A stretch of 64,000 nt of DNA from JABFRG01 sp038210445. Its GTDB lineage: Bacteria > Myxococcota_A > Polyangia > Polyangiales > Polyangiaceae. Shown in pieces: positions 53,164 through 61,947 of the stretch. The translations under genes and the position numbers were made by a program. Numbering within the stretch: the first letter of the stretch is position 1; every line of letters begins with the position of its first letter. The stretch lies in assembly GCA_038210445.1 (NCBI GenBank), contig JBBQWQ010000012.1:1-64000 (forward strand), read 5' to 3'. The notes beneath the pieces were generated by a model. The model did no database searches. It was not told where the DNA came from and saw nothing but the letters and a program-made list of their open reading frames with translations.

Positions 53164-54957
53164 CTACTGCCCCATCATCTTCTTCATCAGATCGTCGTCG
53201 GTGTCGATCTTGCCGCTGGGCGCCGCGCTGGGAGCCGGCTTGACACCGGCGTCGCCCGTGTCGCCGCCCATCATTTTTTTCAGGAGATCGTCGTCCGACT
53301 CGGCCGAGCCTGCTTCCTTCGAAGGCGCTCCTCCGCCGTCGCCGGCTGCCATCATCTTCAGCAGCTCGTCGTCGTCTCCCGACGCGCCAGCATCGGGCTC
53401 GGGTCCTGCATCGCCCGCGGTGTCCGGCGTGATCGCCTGCGGCATCTTGCCGTCCGGGTACTTGGCTTCGTCTTCCTTGGTGCAAGGCTTGGGGTTCAAG
53501 CGGTCTTCCTGCACGCACTCGAGGAGCCAGGCCTCGCGCGGCGGATCGCCCTTCTTCTCGGCCTTCTCGCGCTCCTCGGCGATGCGGCCGCGCACCATGA
53601 GGTTGGAGATGCCGGGCACGTAGCTGATGACCAGCAACGCCACCGTCAGAATGCCCAAAAACGGCAAGATGGGACGGTACAGGCTGGTGGCCGGGCGATT
53701 GAAGCGGAAGCTGGCAATGAACAGATTGAGCCCCAGCGGGGGCATGCAGAACGCCAGCTCGAGGTTCAAGAGGAAGATCATCCCCACGTGGAAGGGCCCC
53801 AGGTGGAAGCGCGCGGCGAAGGGAATGATGAGCGGAACCGCCACGAAGATGGCGCTGAAGCCTTCCATGACCATGCCCAGCACGAGCAGGAAGACGTTCA
53901 TGATGATCAAGAACTGCCAGTCCTTGTTCAAGCCGAGCGAGGCCAGGAAGTTGAAGATCTGATCGGGGATCTTCTGGTCGCTCACGTAGTTCACCAGCGC
54001 GTTGGCCATGGTGAGAATAAGGATGATGGCGCCGGCCATGACCATGGCGCTCTTGGCGACCTTGGGAATGTCCTTCCGGAAGCGCACGTCCTTGTAGACG
54101 AAGCACTCGATGATGATGGTGTAGAATGCAACGACCCCGGCGAGCTCGTCGATGTTCAGCTGGAACACCTTGATGCCCAGGCCCATGATGACGAAGATGC
54201 CCACTTCCCACTTGAGCTCCCAGAAGCTCACGCCGAGCTCCACCGGGTCGAAGCGCTTGGTGGGAATCTTGTCGCGCCAGCCCACGTAGATGGCGTAGCC
54301 CGAGAACAAGAAGAGCACGAAGAGCCCCGGGGGAATGACCGCCACCATGGCAGCGTCCACGTCGACGCCCGCCAAGATGGCGTACACGAAGAGCGGCACC
54401 GCGAAGGGGAGCAGGAGGCCCAGCGAGCCGCCGGAGCTGAGGAGGCCCAGCGCGAACTTGTCGCTGTAACCCTCCTTCTTGAGGGCCGGCAGCAGGAGCC
54501 CGCCGATGGCGATGATGGTGACGCCGCTGCCGCCGGTGAGGAGCGTGAACACGGCGCTGGCGATGACGCAAACAATGGCCAGTCCGCCGGGGATCCACCC
54601 GACCAGCGCCGTCGAGAAGCGCACCAGGCGCGCCGCCGTCTTGGCCCGCGCCAGCACGTAGCCGACGAAGGTGAAGAGCGGGATGGTCACCAGAATAGGA
54701 GAGCCGGCGAAGTGGTCGTCGAGAACCCGCGGCGCGATGAACCGGAAGTGGTTCAGGTTCGGATCGGGATGGTGGAGCCACGCCAGCTCGCTAGCCCCTC
54801 CCATGACCGCGAACAGCGGAGTACCCATCAACGCCAGGAGAATCACCAGCGCGGGGATGACCCCGCCGACGATGCCGAGGACGAGGACGATGGCGCCGGC
54901 GATGCCCACGCCCACCGGGCTGGTCTTCTGCGGTTTATTCGAGGGAGACGTGCTCAT
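53164..54957 (-). CDS. dctM: TRAP transporter large permease DctM with repeat-bearing C-terminal extension
   Basis: A 597-aa protein. Residues ~15-450 form the large DctM permease with about 12 helices ('FTFVGYVLARAKTAARLVRF', 'GLLSSGGSLGLLLPFAVPLFVYAILAG', 'NVFLLVLGMVMEGFSAIFVAVP', 'LAFCMPPLGLNLF'), which couples solute uptake to sodium. The last ~130 residues are a soluble Asp/Gly-rich extension with three near-identical units: DDDELLKMM (528), DDDLLKKMM (555) and DDDLMKKMM (587). Typical DctM is about 430 aa, so the tail is an addition. The ATG overlaps the DctQ stop (ATGA). Confidence 0.88.
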   Translation of the reverse strand: MSTSPSNKPQKTSPVGVGIAGAIVLVLGIVGGVIPALVILLALMGTPLFAVMGGASELAWLHHPDPNLNHFRFIAPRVLDDHFAGSPILVTIPLFTFVGYVLARAKTAARLVRFSTALVGWIPGGLAIVCVIASAVFTLLTGGSGVTIIAIGGLLLPALKKEGYSDKFALGLLSSGGSLGLLLPFAVPLFVYAILAGVDVDAAMVAVIPPGLFVLFLFSGYAIYVGWRDKIPTKRFDPVELGVSFWELKWEVGIFVIMGLGIKVFQLNIDELAGVVAFYTIIIECFVYKDVRFRKDIPKVAKSAMVMAGAIILILTMANALVNYVSDQKIPDQIFNFLASLGLNKDWQFLIIMNVFLLVLGMVMEGFSAIFVAVPLIIPFAARFHLGPFHVGMIFLLNLELAFCMPPLGLNLFIASFRFNRPATSLYRPILPFLGILTVALLVISYVPGISNLMVRGRIAEEREKAEKKGDPPREAWLLECVQEDRLNPKPCTKEDEAKYPDGKMPQAITPDTAGDAGPEPDAGASGDDDELLKMMAAGDGGGAPSKEAGSAESDDDLLKKMMGGDTGDAGVKPAPSAAPSGKIDTDDDLMKKMMGQ

Positions 54958-56585
54958 GACGGCTCCTTGGCGGCGGCGGCGCCGGGCCCGGTGGGCGATC
55001 CGGGGTCGGGCTCGTCGTCGTCGTCTGCGTGGGCCGCGTCCGGGTCCACCGTCACGTGCCCGGCGACGATGAGCAGCGCGCGCATGACGAAGCGGAGCGC
55101 GATAATCAGCAGGCCGAACGGGATGACCAGGCTGAGGTCGCGCACCAGGAGCGCCATGGAGTTCTCTTCGCCGCCGGGGACGTTGACCGCGGGCAGCATG
55201 GGCTCGGCGCGATCGTCTGACACCTTGAGGCGCTTCACGTTCTCGATGTCGTAGTGCTTCTCCCAGCCGCCTTCGTCGACGTAGGTGTTCCACTCGCGGG
55301 CGCTCATCCACTTGTCGTAGGGCTTGCCCCGCACCACGACCGGTAGCGTGCGAATGTCGAGCGCCAGCTGCCGGCCCAGAAGAAACAGATCGCGCCCAGC
55401 CTCCTCGCGAATCTTGGCGATCTTCTCCCCGGGCGGCACCTCACAGGTCTTGCTCTTGTCGTCGGGGCACGGCGCGGTGCGGGGCGCGTGGTACTCGCCG
55501 ATGGCGAGCTGGTCGACGAAGCCCCAGGCGCCGGTAACGCACATCACGACGGTGGCGGCGATGCCCACCAGGGTGACCGGCCCCCGCAGCTTGGGCGCCA
55601 GCTGGCGCAGCACGATGTCGATGTTGATGTGCTTGCCCTTGCCGGTGGCGAGCGAGGCGCCCAGGAGCGCGACCCACAACGTGAGGCGCGTCACCAGGCC
55701 ACGCAGACCACCGATGAGGAACAATATAGATGCATTTTGCAGCCAATTGAGCCAGTTCTGCGTGTACTCGGCGCCGAGGCCGCGGAAGAACACGCCCACC
55801 AGAACACCCACCACGCCCAGCGCGGCCGGCAGGTGCTGCAGGTTGTTCGCCGGTGCGGCCGGCGATTCACCCGCCTCGCGCGCTTCGGTTCGGTCCTTCT
55901 TCTCGCGCCGCGCCTGGAGATGCACCGCCAGGGCGCCCACACCGGCGAAGAGGCCGCCGAGGAACGCCGCGCGGATGAAGCGTCCGCGGCCGTCGCCGGC
56001 GGGCATGGCAAAGCCCTTGAGCATGACCCACACCACCAGGGCGCCGATCTCCGCCATGAGCACCGCGAACACCAGCCGGGTCTCGACCTTGGTGAGCCAG
56101 GCGTCGAAGCGCACCACCGGTAGCGCCCAGGCCGCCGGCTTCTCGGGGGTGTGCGGCGGGTCGGTCTTGGGCCGTTTGCGATCGGCCTTGGTGGGCTCGG
56201 CGTCTTCCTCTTCGGGCCCAGAGCTGACCTTCGCAATCGCGGTCTCGCCGGTGTCGGCCTCGCGCTCGGTCTTCGCCGCGGCGTCGGCTTCGACGGCCTT
56301 GTCGTCCGCTTCTGCGTCCTTCTCGGCGCCAGCGTCGTTCTTCTCGCTCAACGAGGGCTCCGACTTCATGGCGAGCGACTTCCGAAGCACGGACGGCTCG
56401 ACGCGGGTTTGCTCGTCGGGATCTTGATCGACCGGCGGCGGAGGTGCGGGCTTGGACGACGGCGGCTTCGAGGCCGGAGGCTTCGCGGTCGCCTCGCTTG
56501 TGGGCGCAGCCATCGCCTCCTCGGGCTTTCCCTCGGCCGGCGTCGCGTTTTCGTCGTTCGGTGCGTCGGGCTTGTCCTCGGCCAT
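54954..56585 (-). CDS. dctQ: TRAP transporter small permease DctQ with long acidic N-terminal extension
   Basis: 543 aa, more than three times the usual DctQ size (~160-200 aa). Residues 1-155 are soluble, low-complexity and rich in Glu, Asp, Pro, Lys and Ala. Several hydrophobic helices follow, among them a DctQ-like block around 280-345 ('NASILFLIGGLRGLVTRLTLWVALLGASL', 'KGKHINIDIVLRQL'); the I-x-I-D-I-V pattern is typical of DctQ. A periplasmic loop with 'TCEVPPGEKIAKIREEAGRD' and a final helix pair end the protein. It is ATGA-coupled to dctM. Confidence 0.82.
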   Translation of the reverse strand: MAEDKPDAPNDENATPAEGKPEEAMAAPTSEATAKPPASKPPSSKPAPPPPVDQDPDEQTRVEPSVLRKSLAMKSEPSLSEKNDAGAEKDAEADDKAVEADAAAKTEREADTGETAIAKVSSGPEEEDAEPTKADRKRPKTDPPHTPEKPAAWALPVVRFDAWLTKVETRLVFAVLMAEIGALVVWVMLKGFAMPAGDGRGRFIRAAFLGGLFAGVGALAVHLQARREKKDRTEAREAGESPAAPANNLQHLPAALGVVGVLVGVFFRGLGAEYTQNWLNWLQNASILFLIGGLRGLVTRLTLWVALLGASLATGKGKHINIDIVLRQLAPKLRGPVTLVGIAATVVMCVTGAWGFVDQLAIGEYHAPRTAPCPDDKSKTCEVPPGEKIAKIREEAGRDLFLLGRQLALDIRTLPVVVRGKPYDKWMSAREWNTYVDEGGWEKHYDIENVKRLKVSDDRAEPMLPAVNVPGGEENSMALLVRDLSLVIPFGLLIIALRFVMRALLIVAGHVTVDPDAAHADDDDEPDPGSPTGPGAAAAKEPS

Positions 56586-56723
56586 GGGTTCGCGATCGTA
56601 CCGATACTGCGAGCATTCGGCACATAAAACGACGATGGTTCACACGGGGCGTATCCCGACGGCCCACTTCCATAAGTCGGGTCCGTAGACGTAGCCGAGC
56701 ATGGGGTCGTCGGAAGTGCCGCG

Positions 56724-57473
56724 TCAGTCCAGCGCCGCGGCCACGCCGGCCACGGCGTCCATCCAGGGACGATACTTTCTGGGGGCGGGCTCTCCCGGCG
56801 ACTGCCGCGAGAGCCACACTCCCTCGCAGAACCGAAACGCACGGAAGGGTGAGCGCCAGGCGCCCAGGCGCGCGCTCAGGGTCCACCCCAGCAGCGCCAC
56901 GACCCCGAGGCAAAATTGTGCAGGATAAACACAGTGAAGCAACGTGGCGCAGGCCAGCGCGACCACCGCGAAGATCGCCACCGCCGGAACCTCCCACAGC
57001 AAGCTCCGAAGATCGGCGGGGGCAGTGTGAAACGTTCGAGGAGAGCCAGGCGCAGCCGCGAGCGCCCGGAGGAAGGCGTCGACGTCGTCGTGCGAGCCGT
57101 CACATTGTACCGGCGCACTTCGTCCGCGGACGAACACCGAGACGCGACGAAGGCGGCTCGCCCCGAGCTACACCGAGCGTTCGCTGGTCACCGACACGAT
57201 GTCGCCTACCCGCGCACGGACCTCCTCGATCCCCGTGGCCACCAGCTCGTCTCCCTCGATGCGAAGCTGCGCCGACAGACGCGCCCCCGGTGGGGTCATC
57301 AAGAGTGGCAGGAGGAACACGGAGGCGACCAGAGACAACGCCAAGCGCGCTCCCTCGTCGGACCTCGCAAGAAGGGGTCCGAACCAGAACCCGAGCACAC
57401 CGAGCACCACGGTGGTCGGAGCCAACGCCAGCGGACCCGAGAGAACCGACCTGCGAACGCCTGCAGCGCTCAC
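56724..57473 (-). pseudogene. Membrane protein gene split by an in-frame TAG (PH-like/TM family)
   Basis: One minus-strand frame of 250 codons is interrupted only by TAG at 57168-57170. Before the stop lie about 100 residues with two membrane helices and 'LRIEGDELVATGIEEVRARVGDIVSV'. After it the same frame continues as 'LGASRLRRVSVFVRG...DVDAFLRALAAA', the expected second half of a PH-like domain, then another TM pair and a short tail. A GTG at 57137 could restart translation, giving two proteins of 101 and 137 aa. Its architecture resembles the paralogs at 39580 and 40857. A sequencing error or stop read-through is also possible. It sits between dctP and dctQ. Confidence 0.6.
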
Positions 57474-57575
57474 GGCTCACCGGTTTCCGAGATGGGGCTG
57501 GTGGTCCCGGTGACGGTGGTGGTGTGGGTGAGACCGAAGGCCGTGCCGGCCCGTGGTTGCATGCGCCCCGAAACA

Positions 57576-57612
57576 CGAAGCCCGGCGGACCTTGCGGGCC
57601 AGCCGGGCTTCG
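57576..57612 (-). terminator. Hairpin terminator after dctP
   Basis: A perfect 11-bp stem, CGAAGCCCGGC (57576-57586) and GCCGGGCTTCG (57602-57612), with a 15-nt loop. On the minus strand it is followed by TGTTTCGG, only a short T-run, so it is a weak-to-moderate Rho-independent terminator. It begins 18 bp after the dctP stop and separates dctP from the interrupted gene and dctQ-dctM. Confidence 0.6.
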
Positions 57613-57630
57613 GAGCTACCGGATTCGCGG

Positions 57631-58620
57631 TTACTTGGCGAAGGCGCAGGCCTCGGCCTTGATGGTGCTGCCGCAGAGCTCGCTGCGGACCTGACCGAAG
57701 ATCGCCTGCCACGCGGCGGTGTCTTCCGCCGTCGGGTTGTAGACTTCGACCTTCTTGGTGAGGCGTTCGTAGGCCGCCGCGTCTTCACGACGGATGCGAC
57801 CGGTGAGCGCCTGCCCCGCGACCTTGCCGGTCTCGAGGAGCGCGTCCTTGAGGTCGGCCGGGAGCGCGTTGAGCTTGTCGACCGCGAACACCAGACCGCC
57901 GACGCCAGCGCCGGTGACCATGGAATTCACGTGGGTGATCTTGCCGGACCACTGGAGCTGCTCGGCCGCGAGAGCCGGGGTGTTGAGCGCCTTGATGCTG
58001 CCACCGAGCTTGGGGAGAATCTCGGGGACCGACACCGTTTGCAGCGGAACGCCGAGCTTGGTGAGGAAGGTCTTGCCGATGGGATCGCCCGGCAGGTGGA
58101 ACGGGCTCATGGCCTTGAGGTCGGCCGGGTTCTTCACCGCGGAGCCGATGGACATGAGGCGCGCCAGGCCCACGTCGCCGGTGCCGGCGAGGAGCATCTT
58201 CTGGCTGGCGAACTCGGCGTCGAGGGTGGGCTTGAGCCCTTCGCGCGCGCGGTCGACGCGGCCCCAGTCACCACCGGCCCAGCCCGGGAGCTGAAGCGCG
58301 AGGATGCTCTTGGAGAACTGCGAGAGACCGGTGGCGGTCATGGCCGCACCGTCGAGCTGGCCGTTGCGGAGCTTCGCCGCCATGCCCGGCTCGTCGCCTG
58401 CGGTGCCGTTCCAGAAGAACTCGATCTCGAGCTTTCCGCCGGTGCGCTGGCTCAGCCCCTTCTGCCACACGGTGAAGACGCCTCCCCAGGGAGAGTTCTT
58501 CGGCGCGAGCGTTCCGACCTTCACCTTGATGGCGGCGGGCGCGTCGTCGGCCTGGGCCCGGCTGGTCGCAAAGGCGACGAGCGCGAAGGCCGCAAGCATG
58601 AGTAAGATTTTTCGTAGCAT
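57631..58620 (-). CDS. dctP: TRAP transporter substrate-binding protein DctP
   Basis: 329 aa from the ATG at 58620, the start of a clean signal peptide (MLRKILLMLAAFALVAFATS) ending near AQADD. The family pattern is visible: 'VGTLAPKNSPWGGVFTVWQKG', 'GDEPGMAAKLRNGQLDGAAMTATGLSQF' and 'LTKLGVPLQTVSVPEILPKLGGSIKALNTP'. These periplasmic proteins bind carboxylates or similar solutes. It lies downstream of tatT and upstream of the dctQM genes, with a hairpin and a decayed gene between. The ligand is unknown. Confidence 0.88.
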   Translation of the reverse strand: MLRKILLMLAAFALVAFATSRAQADDAPAAIKVKVGTLAPKNSPWGGVFTVWQKGLSQRTGGKLEIEFFWNGTAGDEPGMAAKLRNGQLDGAAMTATGLSQFSKSILALQLPGWAGGDWGRVDRAREGLKPTLDAEFASQKMLLAGTGDVGLARLMSIGSAVKNPADLKAMSPFHLPGDPIGKTFLTKLGVPLQTVSVPEILPKLGGSIKALNTPALAAEQLQWSGKITHVNSMVTGAGVGGLVFAVDKLNALPADLKDALLETGKVAGQALTGRIRREDAAAYERLTKKVEVYNPTAEDTAAWQAIFGQVRSELCGSTIKAEACAFAK

Positions 58621-58799
58621 GGGTTGCCTCCCCGACGCTTCCTTCGGGAAAGCGATCGGCTCATGGGGTTCAAGGGTCACAGATTGTGGCACCAAGTGCA
58701 AGTCTTCCGACGTACCTTGGCCTTACAGTTAGACGCCGCCGGGGGATTGTCCATGCATTCGTGGCGCCAGACCCTCGCGGCGCGCGTGAACGCTCTGCG

Positions 58800-59969
58800 T
58801 CAATTTCGGCTCTTCATGGGCTCGGGCGCTGCGGGCTTCTCGGGTTTCTTCGGGTCCGCAGGCTTCTTGGGGGCGGTGCCGGTGGGCGCCGGCGCCGGGG
58901 CTGTGGTCGCGCTGGGGGCAGGCGGCGGCGTGGGCGCCGTGGTGGGCGCAGTGGCGGGGGCCGTGGGCGCGCTCGGCTTGAGGAAGTCTTCCGGGCTCAC
59001 GTCACCGCTCTCTGCGCCGCTCGGGCGGTCGGGAATCACCGTGGAGGGCTTCGACATGTCGAAGCCGCAGGTGGACGCCATGAACTTCTTGTCGAGCGCG
59101 CGCTTGGCCTTCTTCTTCGAGATGGTGTTGCCGAGCCGCATCTTCGGCGCCGTGGACTCGTCGAACTTGAGCGCCTCCTGCAAGAGCGACTCGTACAAGT
59201 TGCGATCGCCCTTGAGGCACGCGTAGCGGGTTGCGTAGTTCACGTGCACCAGCAGGTTCTTGCGCTGCGTCTTCTGGAGTGCGAGCTCGAACATGCGCTT
59301 GGCCTCGTCGAGCTCGGCCATGCTGGCCCGCGCGTGGTAGGACGCGAGCGCGGTGAGGGCCACGGAGTTGTTGTAGTCGGGGTCGAGCTCGTAGCTCCGC
59401 TCGATCATCGCGACGCCCACCCACAGCTCGCCGACCACCGCCGGCTGGTCGCGCAGCAGGTTCACCCGCGCGAGCCAGGCGTAACCGGCCCAAAACAGGC
59501 CTTGCGCTTGGTCCTTGTCGTCGAAGTTCTCTTTGAGCCAGGTCTTCAGGATGGCGTCGTTCTTTCGCGAGGCCTCGAAGCCCTCGTCTTCGTGCGACAG
59601 CAGCTCGAGCCCGTACTTGATGGCGCGCTCGAAGGCGAACTTGGCGAGGCGCTTGTGCTCCTCGTACGCCTCGCTCCCCTCCTCGGTTTGCTCCATGTCG
59701 TCTTGGGCGAAGGCGAAGCCGTAGGAGACCCAGCCTTTGGTGAGCATGAAGAGCACATCTTCGTTGTTGGGCGAGAGCTTGTGCATGCCCTCGAACTGCG
59801 CGAGGCCGTTCATGGCCGCGGTGCGCGCCACGTTCTGATCGCCGATCTCGTCGAGGGCGCTGGACGCCTCGCGGGTGCCGGAGGCCTGGCTGGCGATGAA
59901 GGCCTTTTTGATGCAGCTCGTTTGCGAGAGCCCAAGCGCGAGGGCGAAGACGGCGATGGATCGGCGCAT
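58800..59969 (-). CDS. tatT: TRAP transporter-associated lipoprotein TatT
   Basis: 389 aa. The signal peptide ends with lipobox QTSC. Helical TPR-like repeats fill residues ~30-290 ('AARTAAMNGLAQFEGMHKLSPNNEDVLF', 'FWAGYAWLARVNLLRDQPAVVGEL', 'SYELDPDYNNSVALTALASYHAR'). This is the pattern of TatT, the outer component that trimerises and partners DctP/TatP in Treponema. The C-terminal ~100 residues are a Pro/Ala/Thr-rich extension. It precedes dctP by 179 bp on the same strand. Confidence 0.83.
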   Translation of the reverse strand: MRRSIAVFALALGLSQTSCIKKAFIASQASGTREASSALDEIGDQNVARTAAMNGLAQFEGMHKLSPNNEDVLFMLTKGWVSYGFAFAQDDMEQTEEGSEAYEEHKRLAKFAFERAIKYGLELLSHEDEGFEASRKNDAILKTWLKENFDDKDQAQGLFWAGYAWLARVNLLRDQPAVVGELWVGVAMIERSYELDPDYNNSVALTALASYHARASMAELDEAKRMFELALQKTQRKNLLVHVNYATRYACLKGDRNLYESLLQEALKFDESTAPKMRLGNTISKKKAKRALDKKFMASTCGFDMSKPSTVIPDRPSGAESGDVSPEDFLKPSAPTAPATAPTTAPTPPPAPSATTAPAPAPTGTAPKKPADPKKPEKPAAPEPMKSRN

Positions 59970-60119
59970 GATGGGAAGGGACCGTATCGCGCTCGCCCCG
60001 GCCGCGGCAAGGCTCAAGACCCGGCGAATGTCACGGAACGGTCAGCACGGAGGACCGCGGTGTGGGGTAGCCGTGACCGACGCGATTCGAGACCGGGATG
60101 CCCGGCCGACGACGCGCGC

Positions 60120-61877
60120 TCAGAGCGGGAGGCAGTCGGCGGCGGCGCGGCGGGTCGGGCGCACCCCGTCGCGCACCCCGTCGCGCACCCCGTCGCGCAC
60201 CCCGTCGCGCACCCCGTCGCGGCCCCCGTCGCGGCCCCCGTCGCGCGATTCGAGGCTGGCGGCGAGGCTCGCGAAAGCCGTGCACCAGGCCGGGAGTGAC
60301 CAGCGCCCGTAGAACGTCGAGGCGCCCTCGTAGAGCTGCACTTCGTATTCCTCGGGGGTGGTGAGGTAGCTCACGTAGGCGTTGGCGTAGCCATTCACGA
60401 CCACGTGCGAGGGGCGCGTGGGGAGGCGCTCGACGAGCACCGCCGAAAGCCTTCGGCCGCAGGTGACGGTGGGCTCGAGCGGAAGACCGGCGATGGCCAG
60501 GCGACCGATCTGCATCAGGTGCGCCGGCAGGTACCGCGGAATGCTGGGCAGCTCGCCGGCGCCGCTGGTGCGAAGCGCTCTCTGTGCATATTGCACGTAA
60601 CTCGCCTTGGAGAGCGTGAGCGGGCGAAAGGCCGCCGGCACCACGCCGAAGAGGCGACCGTGGCGACCGAAGCCCAGCTCCCAGAAGCGCACCATGGGCG
60701 CGTGCGTTCGGGCGCCCGCGGAGGGGCCACGCAACCGGGCGCGGACTCCGTCGACCAGACGCTGCACCCGAGCCGCCAGCGGCAGCACCCCGCGCGCGTC
60801 GTGGAAAGGCCCTGGTCCCTCGGCGGTTCCGGCGCCGGCGCCCAGGCCCATGCAGGGCGGGCCGGTGCGCACGTCGCGGCGGCCGTTCACGAAGACCGGG
60901 TCCACCGGCGCATCGAAAAAATCGATGTAGCGAAGGGCGGTGACGATGGGGCCGGTGAGCTCGCTCCCCTGTGCCGGCGCTTCGCGATGCAGCTTCTCGG
61001 CGAAGCTCGCCTGGATGTCGCCCACGATGCGCGCGCTCTCGTGATCGTCCTTGCCGCGGCCTACCAGCACCTTGCGGCGCGGGCAGAGGCGATCGTTGGG
61101 GCTCACGTCGCCGGCGGGGCCTTGGGCGAAGATGGCGACGAAGTCCGGCGCGCCCTGGGCGGCGAAGTCGGCCTCGGATCGAAGGGCGGCTTCGCCCTTG
61201 TTGTCGGAGTGGATGAGCGGGCCGTGCGCGTTTCCCGGGTGCACCGAGGTGGCGTGCACCGGAAACCAGGAGACGAGCCCCATGGGCCTCCCGTCCGTAT
61301 GGTCCACCCGCACCAGGGTCATGCGGCGGTCGGCAGCGGCCGCGGCGCTCTCGGTGGTCCCGCCAGGAGCGTCCTCGTTGCGCAGGTACGCTGGCATCGA
61401 CCGGTTGAACGACACCGGCTCGGTGAGCGGAATGTCGCCCTGATGGGCGTAGAGCCGCGCCGGGGCCAGGGCGCCCAAGGCGGAGACGATGCTCTCGACG
61501 ATGCCGGACGCGAGTGCATCATGCACGTTTTTCGAGAAGCCCGGGCCGGCCAGCGCATAGAACAGGTAGGTAGAGTATCCCGACGGCCCAGAATGCGTGT
61601 GGGTGGCGCTGATCATCACGTCGGCGTCGGCGAACCCCAGCTCCCGACGCTCCAGCTCCGCCATCACGGCGAGCCGCAGCGACTCAGTGATGTAGCCGAG
61701 ATCGCAGCACACGTAGGCGACGCGGCCGCTGCCCCGCTCCACCACCAGCGTCCGCGCGTGGAGCGCGCGCGCCACGCCCCGGGCCGCGTAGTCCTCCCGC
61801 CCCCAGCCGAACATGGCGAAGCGGGGCTCGTAACAGGTGATGTCGACGCGGGCGAAACCAGCCCGGAACCGTTCCAT
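60120..61877 (-). CDS. Neutral/alkaline ceramidase-like hydrolase
   Basis: 585 aa from the ATG at 61877. The ceramidase layout is clear: 'GFARVDITCYEPRFAMFGWG' at the N-terminus, zinc-site motif 'ATHTHSGPSGYSTYL', 'FPVHATSVHPGNAHGPLIHSDNKG', and the catalytic-serine block GDVSPN with S259. The family cleaves the N-acyl bond of ceramides. It lacks an obvious signal peptide at this start, so it may be cytosolic or have a missed start. The C-terminus ends in seven RDG[G/V] units from a DNA minisatellite. The cellular substrate is unknown. Confidence 0.85.
   Translation of the reverse strand: MERFRAGFARVDITCYEPRFAMFGWGREDYAARGVARALHARTLVVERGSGRVAYVCCDLGYITESLRLAVMAELERRELGFADADVMISATHTHSGPSGYSTYLFYALAGPGFSKNVHDALASGIVESIVSALGALAPARLYAHQGDIPLTEPVSFNRSMPAYLRNEDAPGGTTESAAAAADRRMTLVRVDHTDGRPMGLVSWFPVHATSVHPGNAHGPLIHSDNKGEAALRSEADFAAQGAPDFVAIFAQGPAGDVSPNDRLCPRRKVLVGRGKDDHESARIVGDIQASFAEKLHREAPAQGSELTGPIVTALRYIDFFDAPVDPVFVNGRRDVRTGPPCMGLGAGAGTAEGPGPFHDARGVLPLAARVQRLVDGVRARLRGPSAGARTHAPMVRFWELGFGRHGRLFGVVPAAFRPLTLSKASYVQYAQRALRTSGAGELPSIPRYLPAHLMQIGRLAIAGLPLEPTVTCGRRLSAVLVERLPTRPSHVVVNGYANAYVSYLTTPEEYEVQLYEGASTFYGRWSLPAWCTAFASLAASLESRDGGRDGGRDGVRDGVRDGVRDGVRDGVRPTRRAAADCLPL
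60162..60245. repeat. 12-bp tandem repeat within the ceramidase-like C-terminus
   Basis: Seven tandem units of 12 bp read in the coding strand as CGCGACGGGGTG (five copies) or CGCGACGGGGGC (two copies), encoding Arg-Asp-Gly-Val or -Gly. The perfect 12-bp phase preserves the reading frame whatever the copy number. Confidence 0.9.
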
Positions 61878-61947
61878 GGGAGGACACCTACACCAAGTGC
61901 GCACGCGAGCACCATCGAGACTCGCGCGCGAGCTCGGCTCGACCGTA

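Noticed and set aside
60162..60245. Tandem 12-bp repeats as a CRISPR-like array
   Set aside because: Units are contiguous, lack spacers and encode an in-frame peptide repeat. It is a minisatellite.
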